A DNA stretch of 64,000 bases from NCBI GenBank assembly GCA_963777755.1, contig CAVZSC010000032.1, positions 186,001-250,000 on the forward strand, read 5' to 3'. Below, one piece after another: positions 1-8,547 of the stretch; the first letter of the stretch is position 1, and each line of letters starts with the position of its first letter. The notes beneath the pieces are model-generated. The model saw nothing but the letters and a program-made list of their open reading frames with translations. It did no database searches and had not been told where the DNA came from. A program made the position numbers and the translations under genes. Source of the DNA: DATFWC01 sp963777755 (GTDB lineage: Bacteria > Pseudomonadota > Alphaproteobacteria > Rhizobiales > Xanthobacteraceae).

Positions 1-469
1 GGTCGATGCCATCGCCGACGAGTTCGTGCGGCTGGTGGGGCTCGAGCGTTTCGCCGCACGCTACCCGAGCCAGCTGTCGGGCGGGATGAAGCAGCGCGTC
101 GCCATCGCCCGCGTCCTCGCCAACAATGCCGGCATCCTGCTGATGGACGAGCCGTTCGGGGCGCTCGACGCGCTCACCCGCGAACAGCTGCAGGGCGAGC
201 TCATGCAGATCTGGGCGCGCACCGGCGTGACCATCGTGTTCGTGACCCATTCGGTCGAGGAGGCGGTGCTGCTGGGCGACCGCGTGCTGGTGATGAGCGC
301 CGGCCCGGGCCGGATCGAGAACGACATCGTGATCGACCTTCCGCGCCCGCGCGACGTCTCCTCGCCGGAATTCAACGCCGTGCGGCGCGACGTGGCGCGA
401 CGGCTCACCAGCCACCTGGCGCCGGCGCGCAAGCTCGAAACCTCGATGACGGATCGACATGCAACCTGA
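1..469 (+). CDS. ABC transporter ATPase, SsuB/TauB type (5' end outside window)
   Basis: ATP-hydrolysing subunit of an importer of the nitrate/sulfonate/taurine class, expected on the cytoplasmic face of the inner membrane. The window opens inside the gene; the frame is open from base 2 and 155 residues are visible. They lack Walker A but contain the signature LSGGMKQR (visible residues 25-32), Walker B ILLMDEP (45-51) followed by FGALD, and the switch histidine in VTHS (83). The tail with GPGRI and DLPRPRD is typical of this subfamily. The last 11 bases overlap the next gene, so translation is probably coupled. Permease and binding-protein genes must lie before the window, and the substrate cannot be told from here. 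Confidence 0.93.
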   Translation, partial: VDAIADEFVRLVGLERFAARYPSQLSGGMKQRVAIARVLANNAGILLMDEPFGALDALTREQLQGELMQIWARTGVTIVFVTHSVEEAVLLGDRVLVMSAGPGRIENDIVIDLPRPRDVSSPEFNAVRRDVARRLTSHLAPARKLETSMTDRHAT

Positions 470-1322
470 CAGCAACGCCCTCGTCTATCGCGGCATGACG
501 CGCCCCGAACTCGATGCCGCCTACAACAACAGCGCCGCGGTCGCCGACAGCCAGGACTATCTCGCGCGCTGGCGGGAGCAGAGCGCACGTGTGCGCTCGC
601 TTCCGAACGCGAGGCTCGACCTCGTGTACGCCGGCCGGCCGCGCAACCGCCTCGACTATTTCTCCTGCGGCCGTTCTACGGCGCCGCTGTTCGTGTTCAT
701 CCACGGCGGCTACTGGCAGCGCAACGACAAGGAGGCGTTCGCCTTCGTTGCCGACGGTCCGCTGCCGCACGGCATCGACGTCGCCACCATCGGCTATACG
801 CTGGGGCCGGAGGCCAGGCTCGCCGAGATCGTCGCCGAATGCCACGCGGCCCTGACGTACCTCGCCGGACAAGCCGGCGCGCTCGGCTTCGATGCCGGCC
901 GCCTGTTCGTCGGGGGCTGGTCGGCGGGCGGCCACCTCACCGCCGCGGTGGCATCGCATCCGGCATTCCACGGCGGCCTGCCGATCAGCGGCATCTTCGA
1001 CCTCGAGCCGATTGCGCTGAACTATCTCAACGAGAAGCTCTCGCTCAGCGCGGCCGAGATCGCGGATCTCAGCCCATTGCGGCATCTGGCGAACGTCAAG
1101 GCGCCGCTGCGGCTCGCGGTCGGCGGCGACGAGCTGCCCGAGCTGCGGCGGCAATCGCAGGACTTCGCCGACGCGGCCCGTGCCCGCGACCTGCCGGTGC
1201 ACCTCACGGTGCTGCCCGGCCTGCACCATTTCTCCATCCTCGACGAGCTGGCGCGCCCGGACGGCGCGCTGGTGCGCGAGCTCAACGCGCTGATCGCGGC
1301 CCCCTCTCCCGCCGTCACTTGA
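459..1322 (+). CDS. alpha/beta hydrolase, arylformamidase-like
   Basis: A 287-residue alpha/beta hydrolase. The oxyanion-hole motif HGGYW is at residues 82-86, the nucleophile elbow GWSAG at 153-157 (Ser155), and plausible acid and base residues are Asp224 (VGGDE) and His257 (GLHHF). HGG-W with GxSxG is the pattern of kynurenine formamidase and related esterases, but no other tryptophan-degradation gene is near, so the substrate is open. The ATG overlaps the preceding ABC ATPase gene by 11 bases, which suggests the enzyme acts on what that importer brings in (inference). The end overlaps the convergent methyltransferase remnant by 8 bases. Confidence 0.85.
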   Translation: MQPDSNALVYRGMTRPELDAAYNNSAAVADSQDYLARWREQSARVRSLPNARLDLVYAGRPRNRLDYFSCGRSTAPLFVFIHGGYWQRNDKEAFAFVADGPLPHGIDVATIGYTLGPEARLAEIVAECHAALTYLAGQAGALGFDAGRLFVGGWSAGGHLTAAVASHPAFHGGLPISGIFDLEPIALNYLNEKLSLSAAEIADLSPLRHLANVKAPLRLAVGGDELPELRRQSQDFADAARARDLPVHLTVLPGLHHFSILDELARPDGALVRELNALIAAPSPAVT

Positions 1323-1985
1323 CCAGCCGGATCTCGAGACCCAGTGGTTGCTCGACGATATCTCCGCTTCCGAACGGCGTCGCGGCCAGCATCCGGACGA
1401 AATCGCTGTTCGCATAGGCGCGCTTCCTCAGCGAGGACAAGATCGCCCTGGTCATCAGCGCGTCGATCCAGCCGAGATGCATTTTCGCCACCTGGTCGGT
1501 AATCGCGTCGTTCGGCGCGTCCCGGCGCATGTCGATGATCAACGCACGACCGTGCGGTCGCAGCACGCGATACATCTCGCGTAGTGCCCCGACCGGGTCG
1601 GCAAAATTCTTGAAGCCGCGCGGCACACGATGAAATCGAACGAATCGGCTGCGAACGGCAAAGCCGCCGCATCACCGTGCCGGAAGTCGACCTCGACGCC
1701 GGCGCCTGCCGCATTCCCGGCGGCAATGCGGACGAACGAGCGGCTGATGTCGACACCGGTGATCCGGTAAGGCCCGAGCCGAGCGAGCTCAATCGCGAGA
1801 TAACCCGGGCCGGGGGCGATTTCGAGCACCCGGCCGCCCGGGGCCAGGCCGGCGGCGATGCGCTTGGCGCAATCGTGGAATTCGGCGAGACTCTTCGCCG
1901 TGTTCCGGGCGTACCAGGTCGCGAGCATGCCTTCCATCGGGATCCCTTTGTACGGCCTCGCATTCCGCGCAATCGCAGCGTCCAT
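1315..1985 (-). pseudogene. class I SAM-dependent methyltransferase with a frameshift
   Basis: Two overlapping frames together make one UbiE-like methyltransferase. The upstream frame (from 1985) carries the SAM motif LEIAPGPGY, the acidic VDIS loop and FDFIVCRAA. The downstream frame (ending at 1315) continues with FKNFADPVGALREMYRVLRP and a normal C-terminus. The break lies at about 1610-1622: one extra base there would restore CRAAFKNF, a sequence normal for the family. Either the gene is recently inactivated or the base is a sequencing error. It is divergent from the MarR gene and shares its control region, so it is the likely regulated target. Confidence 0.75.
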
Positions 1986-1997
1986 GGTGGTCTCCTG

Positions 1998-2029
1998 ATA
2001 TCTTATTTTCTAAGATATTTAGTAACTAA
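1998..2029. promoter_or_regulatory. paired palindromes, probable MarR operator
   Basis: In the 56-base gap between the divergent methyltransferase and MarR genes there is a perfect 8-bp inverted repeat, ATATCTTA-5-TAAGATAT (1998-2018). It is directly followed by a second short palindrome, TTAGT-A-ACTAA (2019-2029). MarR dimers bind such AT-rich palindromes beside their own gene, so this is the natural autoregulatory and target operator. Binding itself is inferred. Confidence 0.65.
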
Positions 2030-2041
2030 GGGAATCGGCGA

Positions 2042-2557
2042 ATGATGTCAAGCAGGCGCAAGACCCGACAGGAGCTGGTTGCTGCGCTCAACGCGGCGAT
2101 GCGCGATGCCAGCGGTCAGGGCGTGCTGTACAGCCAGGCCGTAGCCGGGCGGCTCGGCATGAACAGCACCGATCTCGAATGCCTCGACCACGTGCTGCGC
2201 GGGCCGGTGGTGGCCGGCGCGCTGGCCCAGGCGACGGGGCTGACCACGGGCGCGATCACGGGCGTGATCGACCGGCTGGAGCGTGCGGGCCTTGTTCGGC
2301 GCGAACGCGACTCCATCGACCGCCGCAAGATCCTGGTCCGTGCCCTTCCGGCGGTCGAGGAACGCGTTGCGCCGCTGTTCGAGCCGATGGAACGCGCCGC
2401 CATGGCGGCGCTCTCGCGCTATCGGGACGACGAGCTCGCCCTGTTGCTCGATTTTCTGACCCGCGCCCGCGATGCCGCTCTCACCGCGATGGTCGAGCTG
2501 CGCGCCCTCCCCGACCCGGCGGCCAACCCGAAGCGTCGCCGGCTCCCGAAATCCTGA
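2042..2557 (+). CDS. MarR-family transcriptional regulator
   Basis: A 171-residue winged-helix repressor. The DNA-binding helices lie at about residues 55-90 (VAGALAQATGLTTGAITGVIDRLERAGLV is the helix-turn-helix, in two parts) and the wing has the family hallmark DRRK at about 95-98. An N-terminal and a C-terminal helix would form the dimer interface; the last 20 residues are basic and probably disordered. It is divergent from the methyltransferase, with a palindromic operator between them. The ligand is unknown. Confidence 0.88.
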   Translation: MMSSRRKTRQELVAALNAAMRDASGQGVLYSQAVAGRLGMNSTDLECLDHVLRGPVVAGALAQATGLTTGAITGVIDRLERAGLVRRERDSIDRRKILVRALPAVEERVAPLFEPMERAAMAALSRYRDDELALLLDFLTRARDAALTAMVELRALPDPAANPKRRRLPKS

Positions 2558-2633
2558 TCGTCGGGAATGCCGATGCGCCGTCGGCCGCGTCGCGCTGGGT
2601 TGCGTCAGTCGAGCTGCGCGAGCTGATCGAGAG

Positions 2634-3065
2634 CTAGGCGCGTGCCGGCTCCTTTCCCGCCATGCCACTCGCGCATGCAAGGGCCGTCAGCGGCCCGACG
2701 ATGATCCACTGCACCGCGGTGAATGCCGTCTCGATCATGAGATAATCCGGAACCGACGTCATCACGTTCTTGGCGGCCACCGCGAGCGTGGTGAAGCTCC
2801 ATGACAGCAGACCGCCGAAGGCGGCATATGACAGGCCGCGCGTCAGCACAGTGCCGGTCGGCTGGAAGAATACCCGTTCATAGACGAAGCCGAAGGCGAT
2901 CGCCTGGACCAGCATCGACAGAAAGCCGAACGGCACGATGATGTCGGCTCGATAGATCGCGAGCGCCGCGTAGTGCTCTTTGAACAGGATCAGATGCCAG
3001 ACGAAACCGAGCGCGAAGCTCGGCACCAGATAGGCGAGAGCGGCCAGCCCCAGGCGAATTGTCAT
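2634..3065 (-). CDS. small membrane protein of unknown function
   Basis: 143 residues with four likely membrane helices at about 5-27, 42-62, 77-98 and 111-131, and little outside them. I do not recognise a named family. It is the last gene of a four-gene run (ArsR, SRPBCC, TfoX-like, this one); its ATG overlaps the TfoX-like stop by 4 bases, so it is translationally coupled. A role linked to whatever the ArsR/SRPBCC pair senses is inference only. Confidence 0.7.
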   Translation of the reverse strand: MTIRLGLAALAYLVPSFALGFVWHLILFKEHYAALAIYRADIIVPFGFLSMLVQAIAFGFVYERVFFQPTGTVLTRGLSYAAFGGLLSWSFTTLAVAAKNVMTSVPDYLMIETAFTAVQWIIVGPLTALACASGMAGKEPARA

Positions 3066-3430
3066 TTTCGGCTTCCTTTCGTCCGTCTCCGACTTGCGCT
3101 CGTTTGCTTCGGCGGCAGGGTCTCGACGAACGCGGCGGCGAGCCGGATCCAGTCCCGCAGGCTTTCGTCGTCGAGGATCGCGGGTTCGACGTAGACGTAG
3201 CCCTCCATCACCCGGCCTCGCATCTCCATGGGGCGCGTGCCGGGACGGGTCAGCGCATCGCGGTGGCGATCCTTGCCGACACGCACAAGGAGGCCGCGCT
3301 TCGAGGCTGCCGCCACCATGTTCCCGTTCAGCATGAAGCCGACCCCGCCGAACATCTTCACCTCCCGCACGTCATCGGCGTGCGCAAGCGCGCCGCGCAC
3401 CCGTGAAGCGAGATTCTCTTCGGATGTCAT
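3062..3430 (-). CDS. TfoX/Sxy N-terminal domain protein
   Basis: 122 residues matching the TfoX N-terminal fold: the KMFGGVGFMLNGNMVA strand-turn region at about 25-40 and a later GYVYV segment at about 77-81. In Proteobacteria outside the gammas these single-domain proteins are common, of unknown function and not tied to competence. The basic C-terminal tail (RRRTKGSRK) is unstructured. It overlaps both neighbours by 4 bases, placing it firmly in the arsR-led operon. Confidence 0.8.
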   Translation of the reverse strand: MTSEENLASRVRGALAHADDVREVKMFGGVGFMLNGNMVAAASKRGLLVRVGKDRHRDALTRPGTRPMEMRGRVMEGYVYVEPAILDDESLRDWIRLAAAFVETLPPKQTSASRRRTKGSRK

Positions 3431-3894
3431 GACACGGATCCCTTCGACTCGAGCACCTCGGTCAAATGGTCGAGGGCACCATGCCAGCCCTCGCGATGGC
3501 GTGCGACCGCATCGGTGCGCAGCAGCCGCTCATGACGGATCGTGAGTGCGCTTCCTCCGTCTTCGGACTCGATGGTGACGGTCACCAGGGAGTCGATGCC
3601 GGCGTGCTCGTCGGGCGGCTCGATGATCCACGAGAAGACGATCCGAGAAGGCGGCTCGATCGTCCGGTAGAGACCGCCCACGATGACCGTTCGCCCGTCG
3701 GGAAGATGGTACGCGAAGCGATAGCCGCCGCCTTGGCGGAAATCGAGCTCGAGGACCGTGAGCCTGATCTCGGGCGCCGGCGTCAACCAGCGCGTGAGCA
3801 GGCGCGCCTCGGCAAAGCAGGCGAACACCTGCTGCGGGGTGGCGGCAAGATGTCGGCGCACCTCGACGCGATCGTCACCGGGTATCGTCATCAC
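3427..3894 (-). CDS. SRPBCC / AHSA1-family protein
   Basis: A 155-residue START-like fold protein of the AHSA1 group. Seen are the VEVRRHLAATPQQVFACF start, the LLTRWLTP helix, the RFAYHLPDGR strand turn and the C-terminal helix beginning REGWHGALDHLTEVL. Members bind hydrophobic ligands in a deep cavity; few have known functions. Pairing with an ArsR gene, overlapped here by 20 bases, is a recurrent bacterial arrangement in which the regulator controls the AHSA1 gene. The ligand is unknown. Confidence 0.85.
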   Translation of the reverse strand: MMTIPGDDRVEVRRHLAATPQQVFACFAEARLLTRWLTPAPEIRLTVLELDFRQGGGYRFAYHLPDGRTVIVGGLYRTIEPPSRIVFSWIIEPPDEHAGIDSLVTVTIESEDGGSALTIRHERLLRTDAVARHREGWHGALDHLTEVLESKGSVS

Positions 3895-4225
3895 GCGTGA
3901 TCTCCGACAACAGCCGGTCGAGTTGACCGACCGCTCCTGACCAGAACGCCCGGTGACGTTCGATCCAACCCGCCGCCTCGTCGAGGGCCTGACGGCGAAG
4001 CCGAAACCGGTGGAGGCGCCCGTCGATCGTGCGTTCGACGAGGCCCGCCTGCTCCAAAACCTTCAGGTGCTTCGAGATCGTGGGCTGGGCCGAGCGAAAG
4101 CGGCGGCCGAGCTCGCCCGCCGTGCGGGTCTCGCCGTGGGCAAGCGCGTGGATCATCGACCGACGCGTGCCGTCGGCGAGCGCGTGGAACGTGCGGTCGA
4201 GCCGGGCGGGCTGTTGCATAGCCAT
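3875..4225 (-). CDS. ArsR-family transcriptional regulator
   Basis: A 116-residue winged-helix regulator. The recognition region is SAQPTISKHLKVLEQAGLV at about 45-63 and the wing is DGRLHRFRL at about 68-76. No cysteine metal site is seen in the recognition helix, so it is more like the non-metal ArsR proteins that accompany AHSA1 genes. The ATG at 4225 is chosen because it begins the conserved N-terminus (ARLDRTFHALADGTRR). It heads the four-gene operon down to 2634. Confidence 0.88.
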   Translation of the reverse strand: MAMQQPARLDRTFHALADGTRRSMIHALAHGETRTAGELGRRFRSAQPTISKHLKVLEQAGLVERTIDGRLHRFRLRRQALDEAAGWIERHRAFWSGAVGQLDRLLSEITRDDDTR

Positions 4226-4390
4226 CTGACTATATTTTATCCAACCGCGGCATGCAAGCCCGTCGTCGGCCACACTTTCCGAAGCCCGCGACCCGTTGAG
4301 AGGCCGGGAGGCGAGCAGCCCGCGCCCGTTATGAGCGCACAGGATTGCGCGGGGAACGCATGTCCGGCCTCGTGCTGCTGCGGACCTGAA

Positions 4391-4672
4391 TCAATAGCAA
4401 TAGGACAGCTGCCCTGCGCGTTTGCATTCGAGGCGTTTGGGCGGAGGACTGGGTCGGTTGATGGTTGGTGAGGCTTTGATGTCGTGCCGTGATCGAGAAG
4501 GCGGTGATTTCTTTTGCGCCTCGCTGGTCGCTCGGCACTGCGTCGCACAGGAGAAGATATTCCCGCCGGCTTGCAGGCAATTGTCCACGCAATTCGAGGG
4601 CCCCTCCGTCCGCCCTGGCACAGGCATCGCGAGGACGACGACAAGCGTCACAATGCGAAGGAACGCGTGCAT
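4391..4672 (-). CDS. small secreted twin-CX3C protein
   Basis: 93 residues starting with a signal peptide (hydrophobic IVTLVVVLAMPVPG, about 7-20). The mature part has CVDNC-9-CATQC, two CX3C pairs spaced as in disulfide-linked helical hairpins, then a Pro/Ser/Arg-rich linker and two more cysteines near the end (LEC, SYC). It is probably exported and oxidised in the periplasm. No family is recognised. It lies between the arsR operon and the flavin oxidoreductase remnant with 165 bases before it. Confidence 0.55.
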   Translation of the reverse strand: MHAFLRIVTLVVVLAMPVPGRTEGPSNCVDNCLQAGGNIFSCATQCRATSEAQKKSPPSRSRHDIKASPTINRPSPPPKRLECKRAGQLSYCY

Positions 4673-4685
4673 ATCCTGGCCATCC

Positions 4686-5727
4686 TCAACGCGCGGCGAG
4701 CTCCCGTCGCACCACCGGCGCCACCTGTGTCGCCAGCAGCTCGATCACTTCGGCAACTTTGGCATAAGGCATGCCGCCGATGTCGATCTGGACGATGAAG
4801 CGCTGGTGGCCGAACAACCGATGCTCGTAGAGAACCTTATCTATGATCTGCTGCGGGCTGCCGACGAACAGCGCGCCCTCGGGCGAAGCCAGCTGCTCGT
4901 AGTCGCTCCACGAAATCTCCCGGGTCCGATACGGATCCGCCGAATGATTGCGGAAATAGCCGGCGTAGTGGGGATAGAACGTCTTCATCGCATCCTGCGA
5001 GTCCCTCTGGACGTGCAGGTGGGTCGCGACCCCCACCTTGAGGTCACGCGCCTCGTGGCCGGCTTCTACGCCGGTCTTGCGGTAGAGCTCGATCAGCGGG
5101 GCAAAGCGTGCCGGCGGCACGCTGATGTTGGCGAGCGCCAGCGGCAATCCCAGGGTTCCGGCTCTGACGACACTGGCTTGCGTTCCGCCGGTGCCGACCC
5201 AGATCGGCAGTCTGCCGCGCAGCGGGCGCGGTGGAATCGGCGCATCGTGCAGGGCGGGGCGAAAGCGTCCCTGCCAGGTGACGCGCTCGGCCGCGTTGAG
5301 CTTGAGCAGGAGGTCGAGCTTCTCGGCAAACAGCGCGTCCTGGTCGGCCAGGTCGTAGCCGAACAGGGGAAACGAACTCGGTGAAGACGCCGCGGCCGGC
5401 AATCACCTCGGCGCGTCCGCCCGATAGGAGGTCGACGGTGGCGAAGTCTTCGAACACCTTTACGGGGTCGGCGGTGGGAAGAACCGTCACGGCGCTCGCC
5501 AAGCGAATGTTCGCCGTCACCTGCGCGACCGCGGCCAACACGACCGGCGTGGCGGCGATCGAGAAATCGAGCCGGTGATGCTCACCCAGGGCAAAGACAT
5601 CGAACCCGGCTTCGTCGGCCAGCCTCGCGGCAGCAAGCACCTCCTTGAGGCGCTGCTCGGCGCTGATGCGCCGTCCGTCGCTCCCCTGCGGCGCCAGCTC
5701 GCCGAACGTATAAAGCCCGATCTCCAC
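4686..5727 (-). pseudogene. LLM-class flavin-dependent oxidoreductase with a frameshift
   Basis: A luciferase-like monooxygenase of about 345 residues split by one frameshift. The N-terminal half (VEIGLYTFGELAP, ALGEHHRLDF, ASAVTVLPTADPVKVFEDFATVDLLSGGRAEVIAGRG) is read from a GTG at 5727 with GGAG upstream. The C-terminal half (FPLFGYDL, LPIWVGTGGT, VGSPQQIIDKVL) is in another frame. The shift is at about 5369-5376, where one extra base turns the expected ESFPLFGYDL into EFVSPVR. These enzymes oxidise small substrates with reduced flavin; the substrate is not inferable. It may be inactive or may reflect a base-call error. Confidence 0.75.
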
Positions 5728-5735
5728 GCGGTCTC

Positions 5736-6572
5736 CTACAGCAGTTTGCCGTCGGCATCGAAGAACGGATGCGGCCCGTCGAAGTCGCCGATCGGCACCA
5801 GATGCGTCACGATATCGCCGAACGGCGCGCCGGGAACCCAAGCATGCACGTGGAATGCCGGCGGCTCGACCATGAAGGCAGGCGCGTAGCGCCCGTCGAG
5901 GTCGAGCGCCACCGCGTGGCTGGGCGCCGGGCAGATCGTCGCCGCGATCCCGGCGAACAGCGTCGTCGTGGCGCGATGCACATGGCCCGCCGCGACCAGC
6001 CGGGCGCGCCCATGGCGCGCGAGCACGACTGCGAGCTCGCCCGCATTGGTCAGGTTCTGCCGGTCCATGTGGGCGATGCCGGTCACGAACGGCGGGTGAT
6101 GCAGAAAGAGGAGCGCCGGCAGCGTCGCATCGGCTGCAAGCGTCGCGTCGAGCCAGCGCAAGGTCTGGGCATCGAGGAGGCCGTGCGGCGCACCGGGGAC
6201 GCTCGAATCGATCAGCACCACATCGAGCAGGCCGACCTTCAGCACAAGGTTGAGCGCGTCGGTCGCCGGCGCGTAAGGCTGGTCCGCGAAAGCCGCGCGC
6301 AGGAGCGCGCGGTCATCATGATTTCCGGGAACGACGGCGAGCGGAATTTGCAGCGGCGCAAGCAGTCGCGCGAGGTGCTCGTATTCCTCCGCGGTCGGCG
6401 TGTCGACCAGGTCGCCGGAGGCGACCACCAGCTGCGGACGCGGTGCGAAACGATTGAGCTCGGCTACGCAGCGCGTGAGCGCCGCCGCGGTATCGACCTT
6501 GCCGTAGGCCAGCGCGCCCGGCCGCTTGATGTGCAGGTCGGATATCTGCGCCACCAGAATCCTGGGCTCCAT
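5736..6572 (-). CDS. CpdA/GpdQ-like metallophosphodiesterase
   Basis: A 278-residue cytoplasmic class III phosphodiesterase with all dimetal motifs: DLH (D12, H14), GDLVD (53-57), GNHD (83-86), HHP (158-160) and GHVH (196-199). The family cleaves cyclic nucleotides or glycerophosphodiesters. Its ATG shares one base (TGATG) with the stop of the ABC ATPase, making it the last gene of a five-gene import operon. That position suggests the enzyme processes the imported ligand, for example a phosphodiester, rather than signalling cAMP; this is inference. Confidence 0.87.
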   Translation of the reverse strand: MEPRILVAQISDLHIKRPGALAYGKVDTAAALTRCVAELNRFAPRPQLVVASGDLVDTPTAEEYEHLARLLAPLQIPLAVVPGNHDDRALLRAAFADQPYAPATDALNLVLKVGLLDVVLIDSSVPGAPHGLLDAQTLRWLDATLAADATLPALLFLHHPPFVTGIAHMDRQNLTNAGELAVVLARHGRARLVAAGHVHRATTTLFAGIAATICPAPSHAVALDLDGRYAPAFMVEPPAFHVHAWVPGAPFGDIVTHLVPIGDFDGPHPFFDADGKLL

Positions 6573-7627
6573 CACGGCCGGTCTCCTGGTAGCAGCCGGA
6601 TGGCCTGCGGCGCGATCGCAAGGCCGACGCGCTCGCCCACCTTGACGGCGAGCCCATTTGCCACGTCGACCGTGAGCGCCCGGTCGGCGGCGCCGCTCAC
6701 GATCAGCCGCTGCCGGTCGCCGACGAAGCTCACCGCGTCGACGCGCCCGCACAGATTGGCGCCGTCGGCGGCGACGATGCCGATTGCTTCCGGGCGCACC
6801 ATGGCGACGACGGGGCCGGCGGCGTTCTCGGGCACGCGCAAGCGTCCGCCGGGCAACACCAGATGCCCATTCTCGGCGGTCGCCTCCAGGATGTTGGCCG
6901 CGCCGACAAACTCGGCGACGAAGCGGCTCTCCGGAGCGAAATAGATGTCGCGCGGCGACCCCACCTGGGCGATCGTGCCGTGGCGCATCACCACGATGCG
7001 GTCGCCGAGCGCCATCGCCTCGGCCTGGTCGTGGGTGACGTACACTGTGGTGATCCCGAGCATGCGCAGCAGGCGGTCGAGCTCGCCGCGCAGCCGGTCG
7101 CGCAGGGCCGCGTCAAGCGCGGTGAGCGGCTCGTCGAGCAGCAGCACGCTCGGGCGTATGGCCACCGCCCGCGCCAGCGCCACCCGCTGGCGCTGGCCGC
7201 CGGAGAGCTGATCGATCCGCCGGTGCTCCAGGCCGGCGATGCCGGTGAGCTGCACGAGCTCGGCGACGCGAGCCGCCCGCTCCTTTGCGGCGACGCCGCG
7301 GATCTTGAGCCCATAGCCGATGTTCTCGGCCACGCTCATGTTGGGGAACAGCGCGTAGGACTGGAACACCATGCCGACGTTGCGCTGCTCGATCGGGACG
7401 CGCGTCACGTCGATGCCGCTGAACAGCACGCGCCCGCCCGCATCCGGCGTCTCCAGGCCGGCAATAATGCGCAACAGGGTGGTCTTGCCGCACCCCGACG
7501 GCCCGAGGAAGACCACCGTCTCGCCGCGCGCGACGGCGAGTGTCAGCGGCTCGAGCGCGCGGGTGCCGTCGCCGAAGGTCTTGGCGCAAGCCTCGAGGTC
7601 GACCGCCACGCCGCCGCTGCCGCTCAT
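6572..7627 (-). CDS. ABC transporter ATPase, polyamine/iron/phosphonate type
   Basis: 351 residues: Walker A GPSGCGKTT (42-50), Q-loop in MVFQSYALFPN, signature LSGGQ (141-145), Walker B VLLLDEP (161-167), switch His199 in VTHD, and a C-terminal TOBE-like ligand-sensing domain from about 245. This architecture is that of PotA/FbpC/PhnT ATPases. The start overlaps the upstream permease stop by 4 bases and the stop overlaps the phosphodiesterase start by 1, so the whole set is coupled. Confidence 0.92.
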   Translation of the reverse strand: MSGSGGVAVDLEACAKTFGDGTRALEPLTLAVARGETVVFLGPSGCGKTTLLRIIAGLETPDAGGRVLFSGIDVTRVPIEQRNVGMVFQSYALFPNMSVAENIGYGLKIRGVAAKERAARVAELVQLTGIAGLEHRRIDQLSGGQRQRVALARAVAIRPSVLLLDEPLTALDAALRDRLRGELDRLLRMLGITTVYVTHDQAEAMALGDRIVVMRHGTIAQVGSPRDIYFAPESRFVAEFVGAANILEATAENGHLVLPGGRLRVPENAAGPVVAMVRPEAIGIVAADGANLCGRVDAVSFVGDRQRLIVSGAADRALTVDVANGLAVKVGERVGLAIAPQAIRLLPGDRP

Positions 7628-8421
7628 CGCCGCGCCCCCGGGGCGCCGGCATGGTCCGCGAAGAGCTGCATCGCCACGAGCAGCGGGATGATCATCACGA
7701 AGAACACCAGCGTGTAGGCGGAGGCGACCTCCAGGCGCATCGATGCGTAGCTGTCGGCGAGCCCGACGGGAAGTGTCTTGGTGAGCGGCGTGTGCAACAT
7801 CCAGGTCAGGTTGAACTCGCCGAGCGACAGCGTGACCACGGACAGCGCGCCGGCCAGGATGCCCGGCCGCGCATTCGGCACGATCACGTCGCGAAAGCGG
7901 CGCCACGGTCCGGCCCCCAGCGAGGCCGCGCTTTCATCGAGTGTCTTGACGTCGAACGCCGCCAGCACCGCCATCACCGCGCGCACCATGAACGGCAGCG
8001 TGAACACGACGTGGCCGGCGAGGATGAACAGCCAGGACCGGCGGAAATCGCTGAACCCTCCATAGGTGAGCAGCAGGGCGAGCGCGATGGCGAGGCCGGG
8101 AACGGCGAGCGGCAATGTGATGATCTCTTCGACCATGCGGGCGAGCCGGCCGCCGCGCACGTGCAGCGCATAGGCCGCCGGGACGCCGACGATAAGCGTC
8201 ACGACGAGTGTCCCACCGGCGATGAGAAACGAGCGCGCGATCGTCCCGACGTAGAGGTCCCACACCTGCATCACCCATTGCAAGGTGACGCCCGAGGCGA
8301 TGCCGCGGAAATAGTTGACGGTGACGCCGGCCATCATCGACAGGACCGCAGGCACGATGAGAAAGGCGGCGACCGCGAGGGTGAAGAGGAGCTGGCCGAG
8401 GAAGATGAGACGGTCGCGCAT
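7624..8421 (-). CDS. ABC transporter permease, PotC type
   Basis: A 265-residue inner-membrane permease with about six helices and the cytoplasmic EAA loop (DESAASLGAGPWRRFRDVIVPNA) at about 165-187 that docks to the ATPase. The type I importer fold pairs it with the second permease at 8548-9399. It is separated from that gene by a 126-base stretch made of two palindromic repeats, which is unusual inside an operon. Confidence 0.9.
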   Translation of the reverse strand: MRDRLIFLGQLLFTLAVAAFLIVPAVLSMMAGVTVNYFRGIASGVTLQWVMQVWDLYVGTIARSFLIAGGTLVVTLIVGVPAAYALHVRGGRLARMVEEIITLPLAVPGLAIALALLLTYGGFSDFRRSWLFILAGHVVFTLPFMVRAVMAVLAAFDVKTLDESAASLGAGPWRRFRDVIVPNARPGILAGALSVVTLSLGEFNLTWMLHTPLTKTLPVGLADSYASMRLEVASAYTLVFFVMIIPLLVAMQLFADHAGAPGARR

Positions 8422-8425
8422 CGTT

Positions 8426-8545
8426 TACAGCCATTTCCGATCGAACTGAATCACATCTCCCCAGCCACTCGATCGGAAATGGCTGTAGATTCTTGCTTGG
8501 CGCATGTTCTTGTCGGCGAACCGGTACCCACTTCGCCGGAACATG
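8426..8545. repeat. two palindromic intergenic repeats inside an operon
   Basis: The first is a perfect 19-bp inverted repeat with arms TACAGCCATTTCCGATCGA and its complement (8426-8444, 8469-8487). The second is an imperfect palindrome with arms CATGTTC/CGGCGAA and TTCGCCG/GAACATG (8503-8545). Both resemble multicopy extragenic palindromes of Bradyrhizobium-type genomes. They fill almost all the gap between the two permease genes and could form an RNA hairpin that changes expression or mRNA decay between them. Confidence 0.85.
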
Positions 8546-8547
8546 TG

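Noticed and set aside
3062..3430. Competence regulator Sxy
   Set aside because: Only the TfoX N-terminal domain is present and no competence genes are nearby; the name would mislead.
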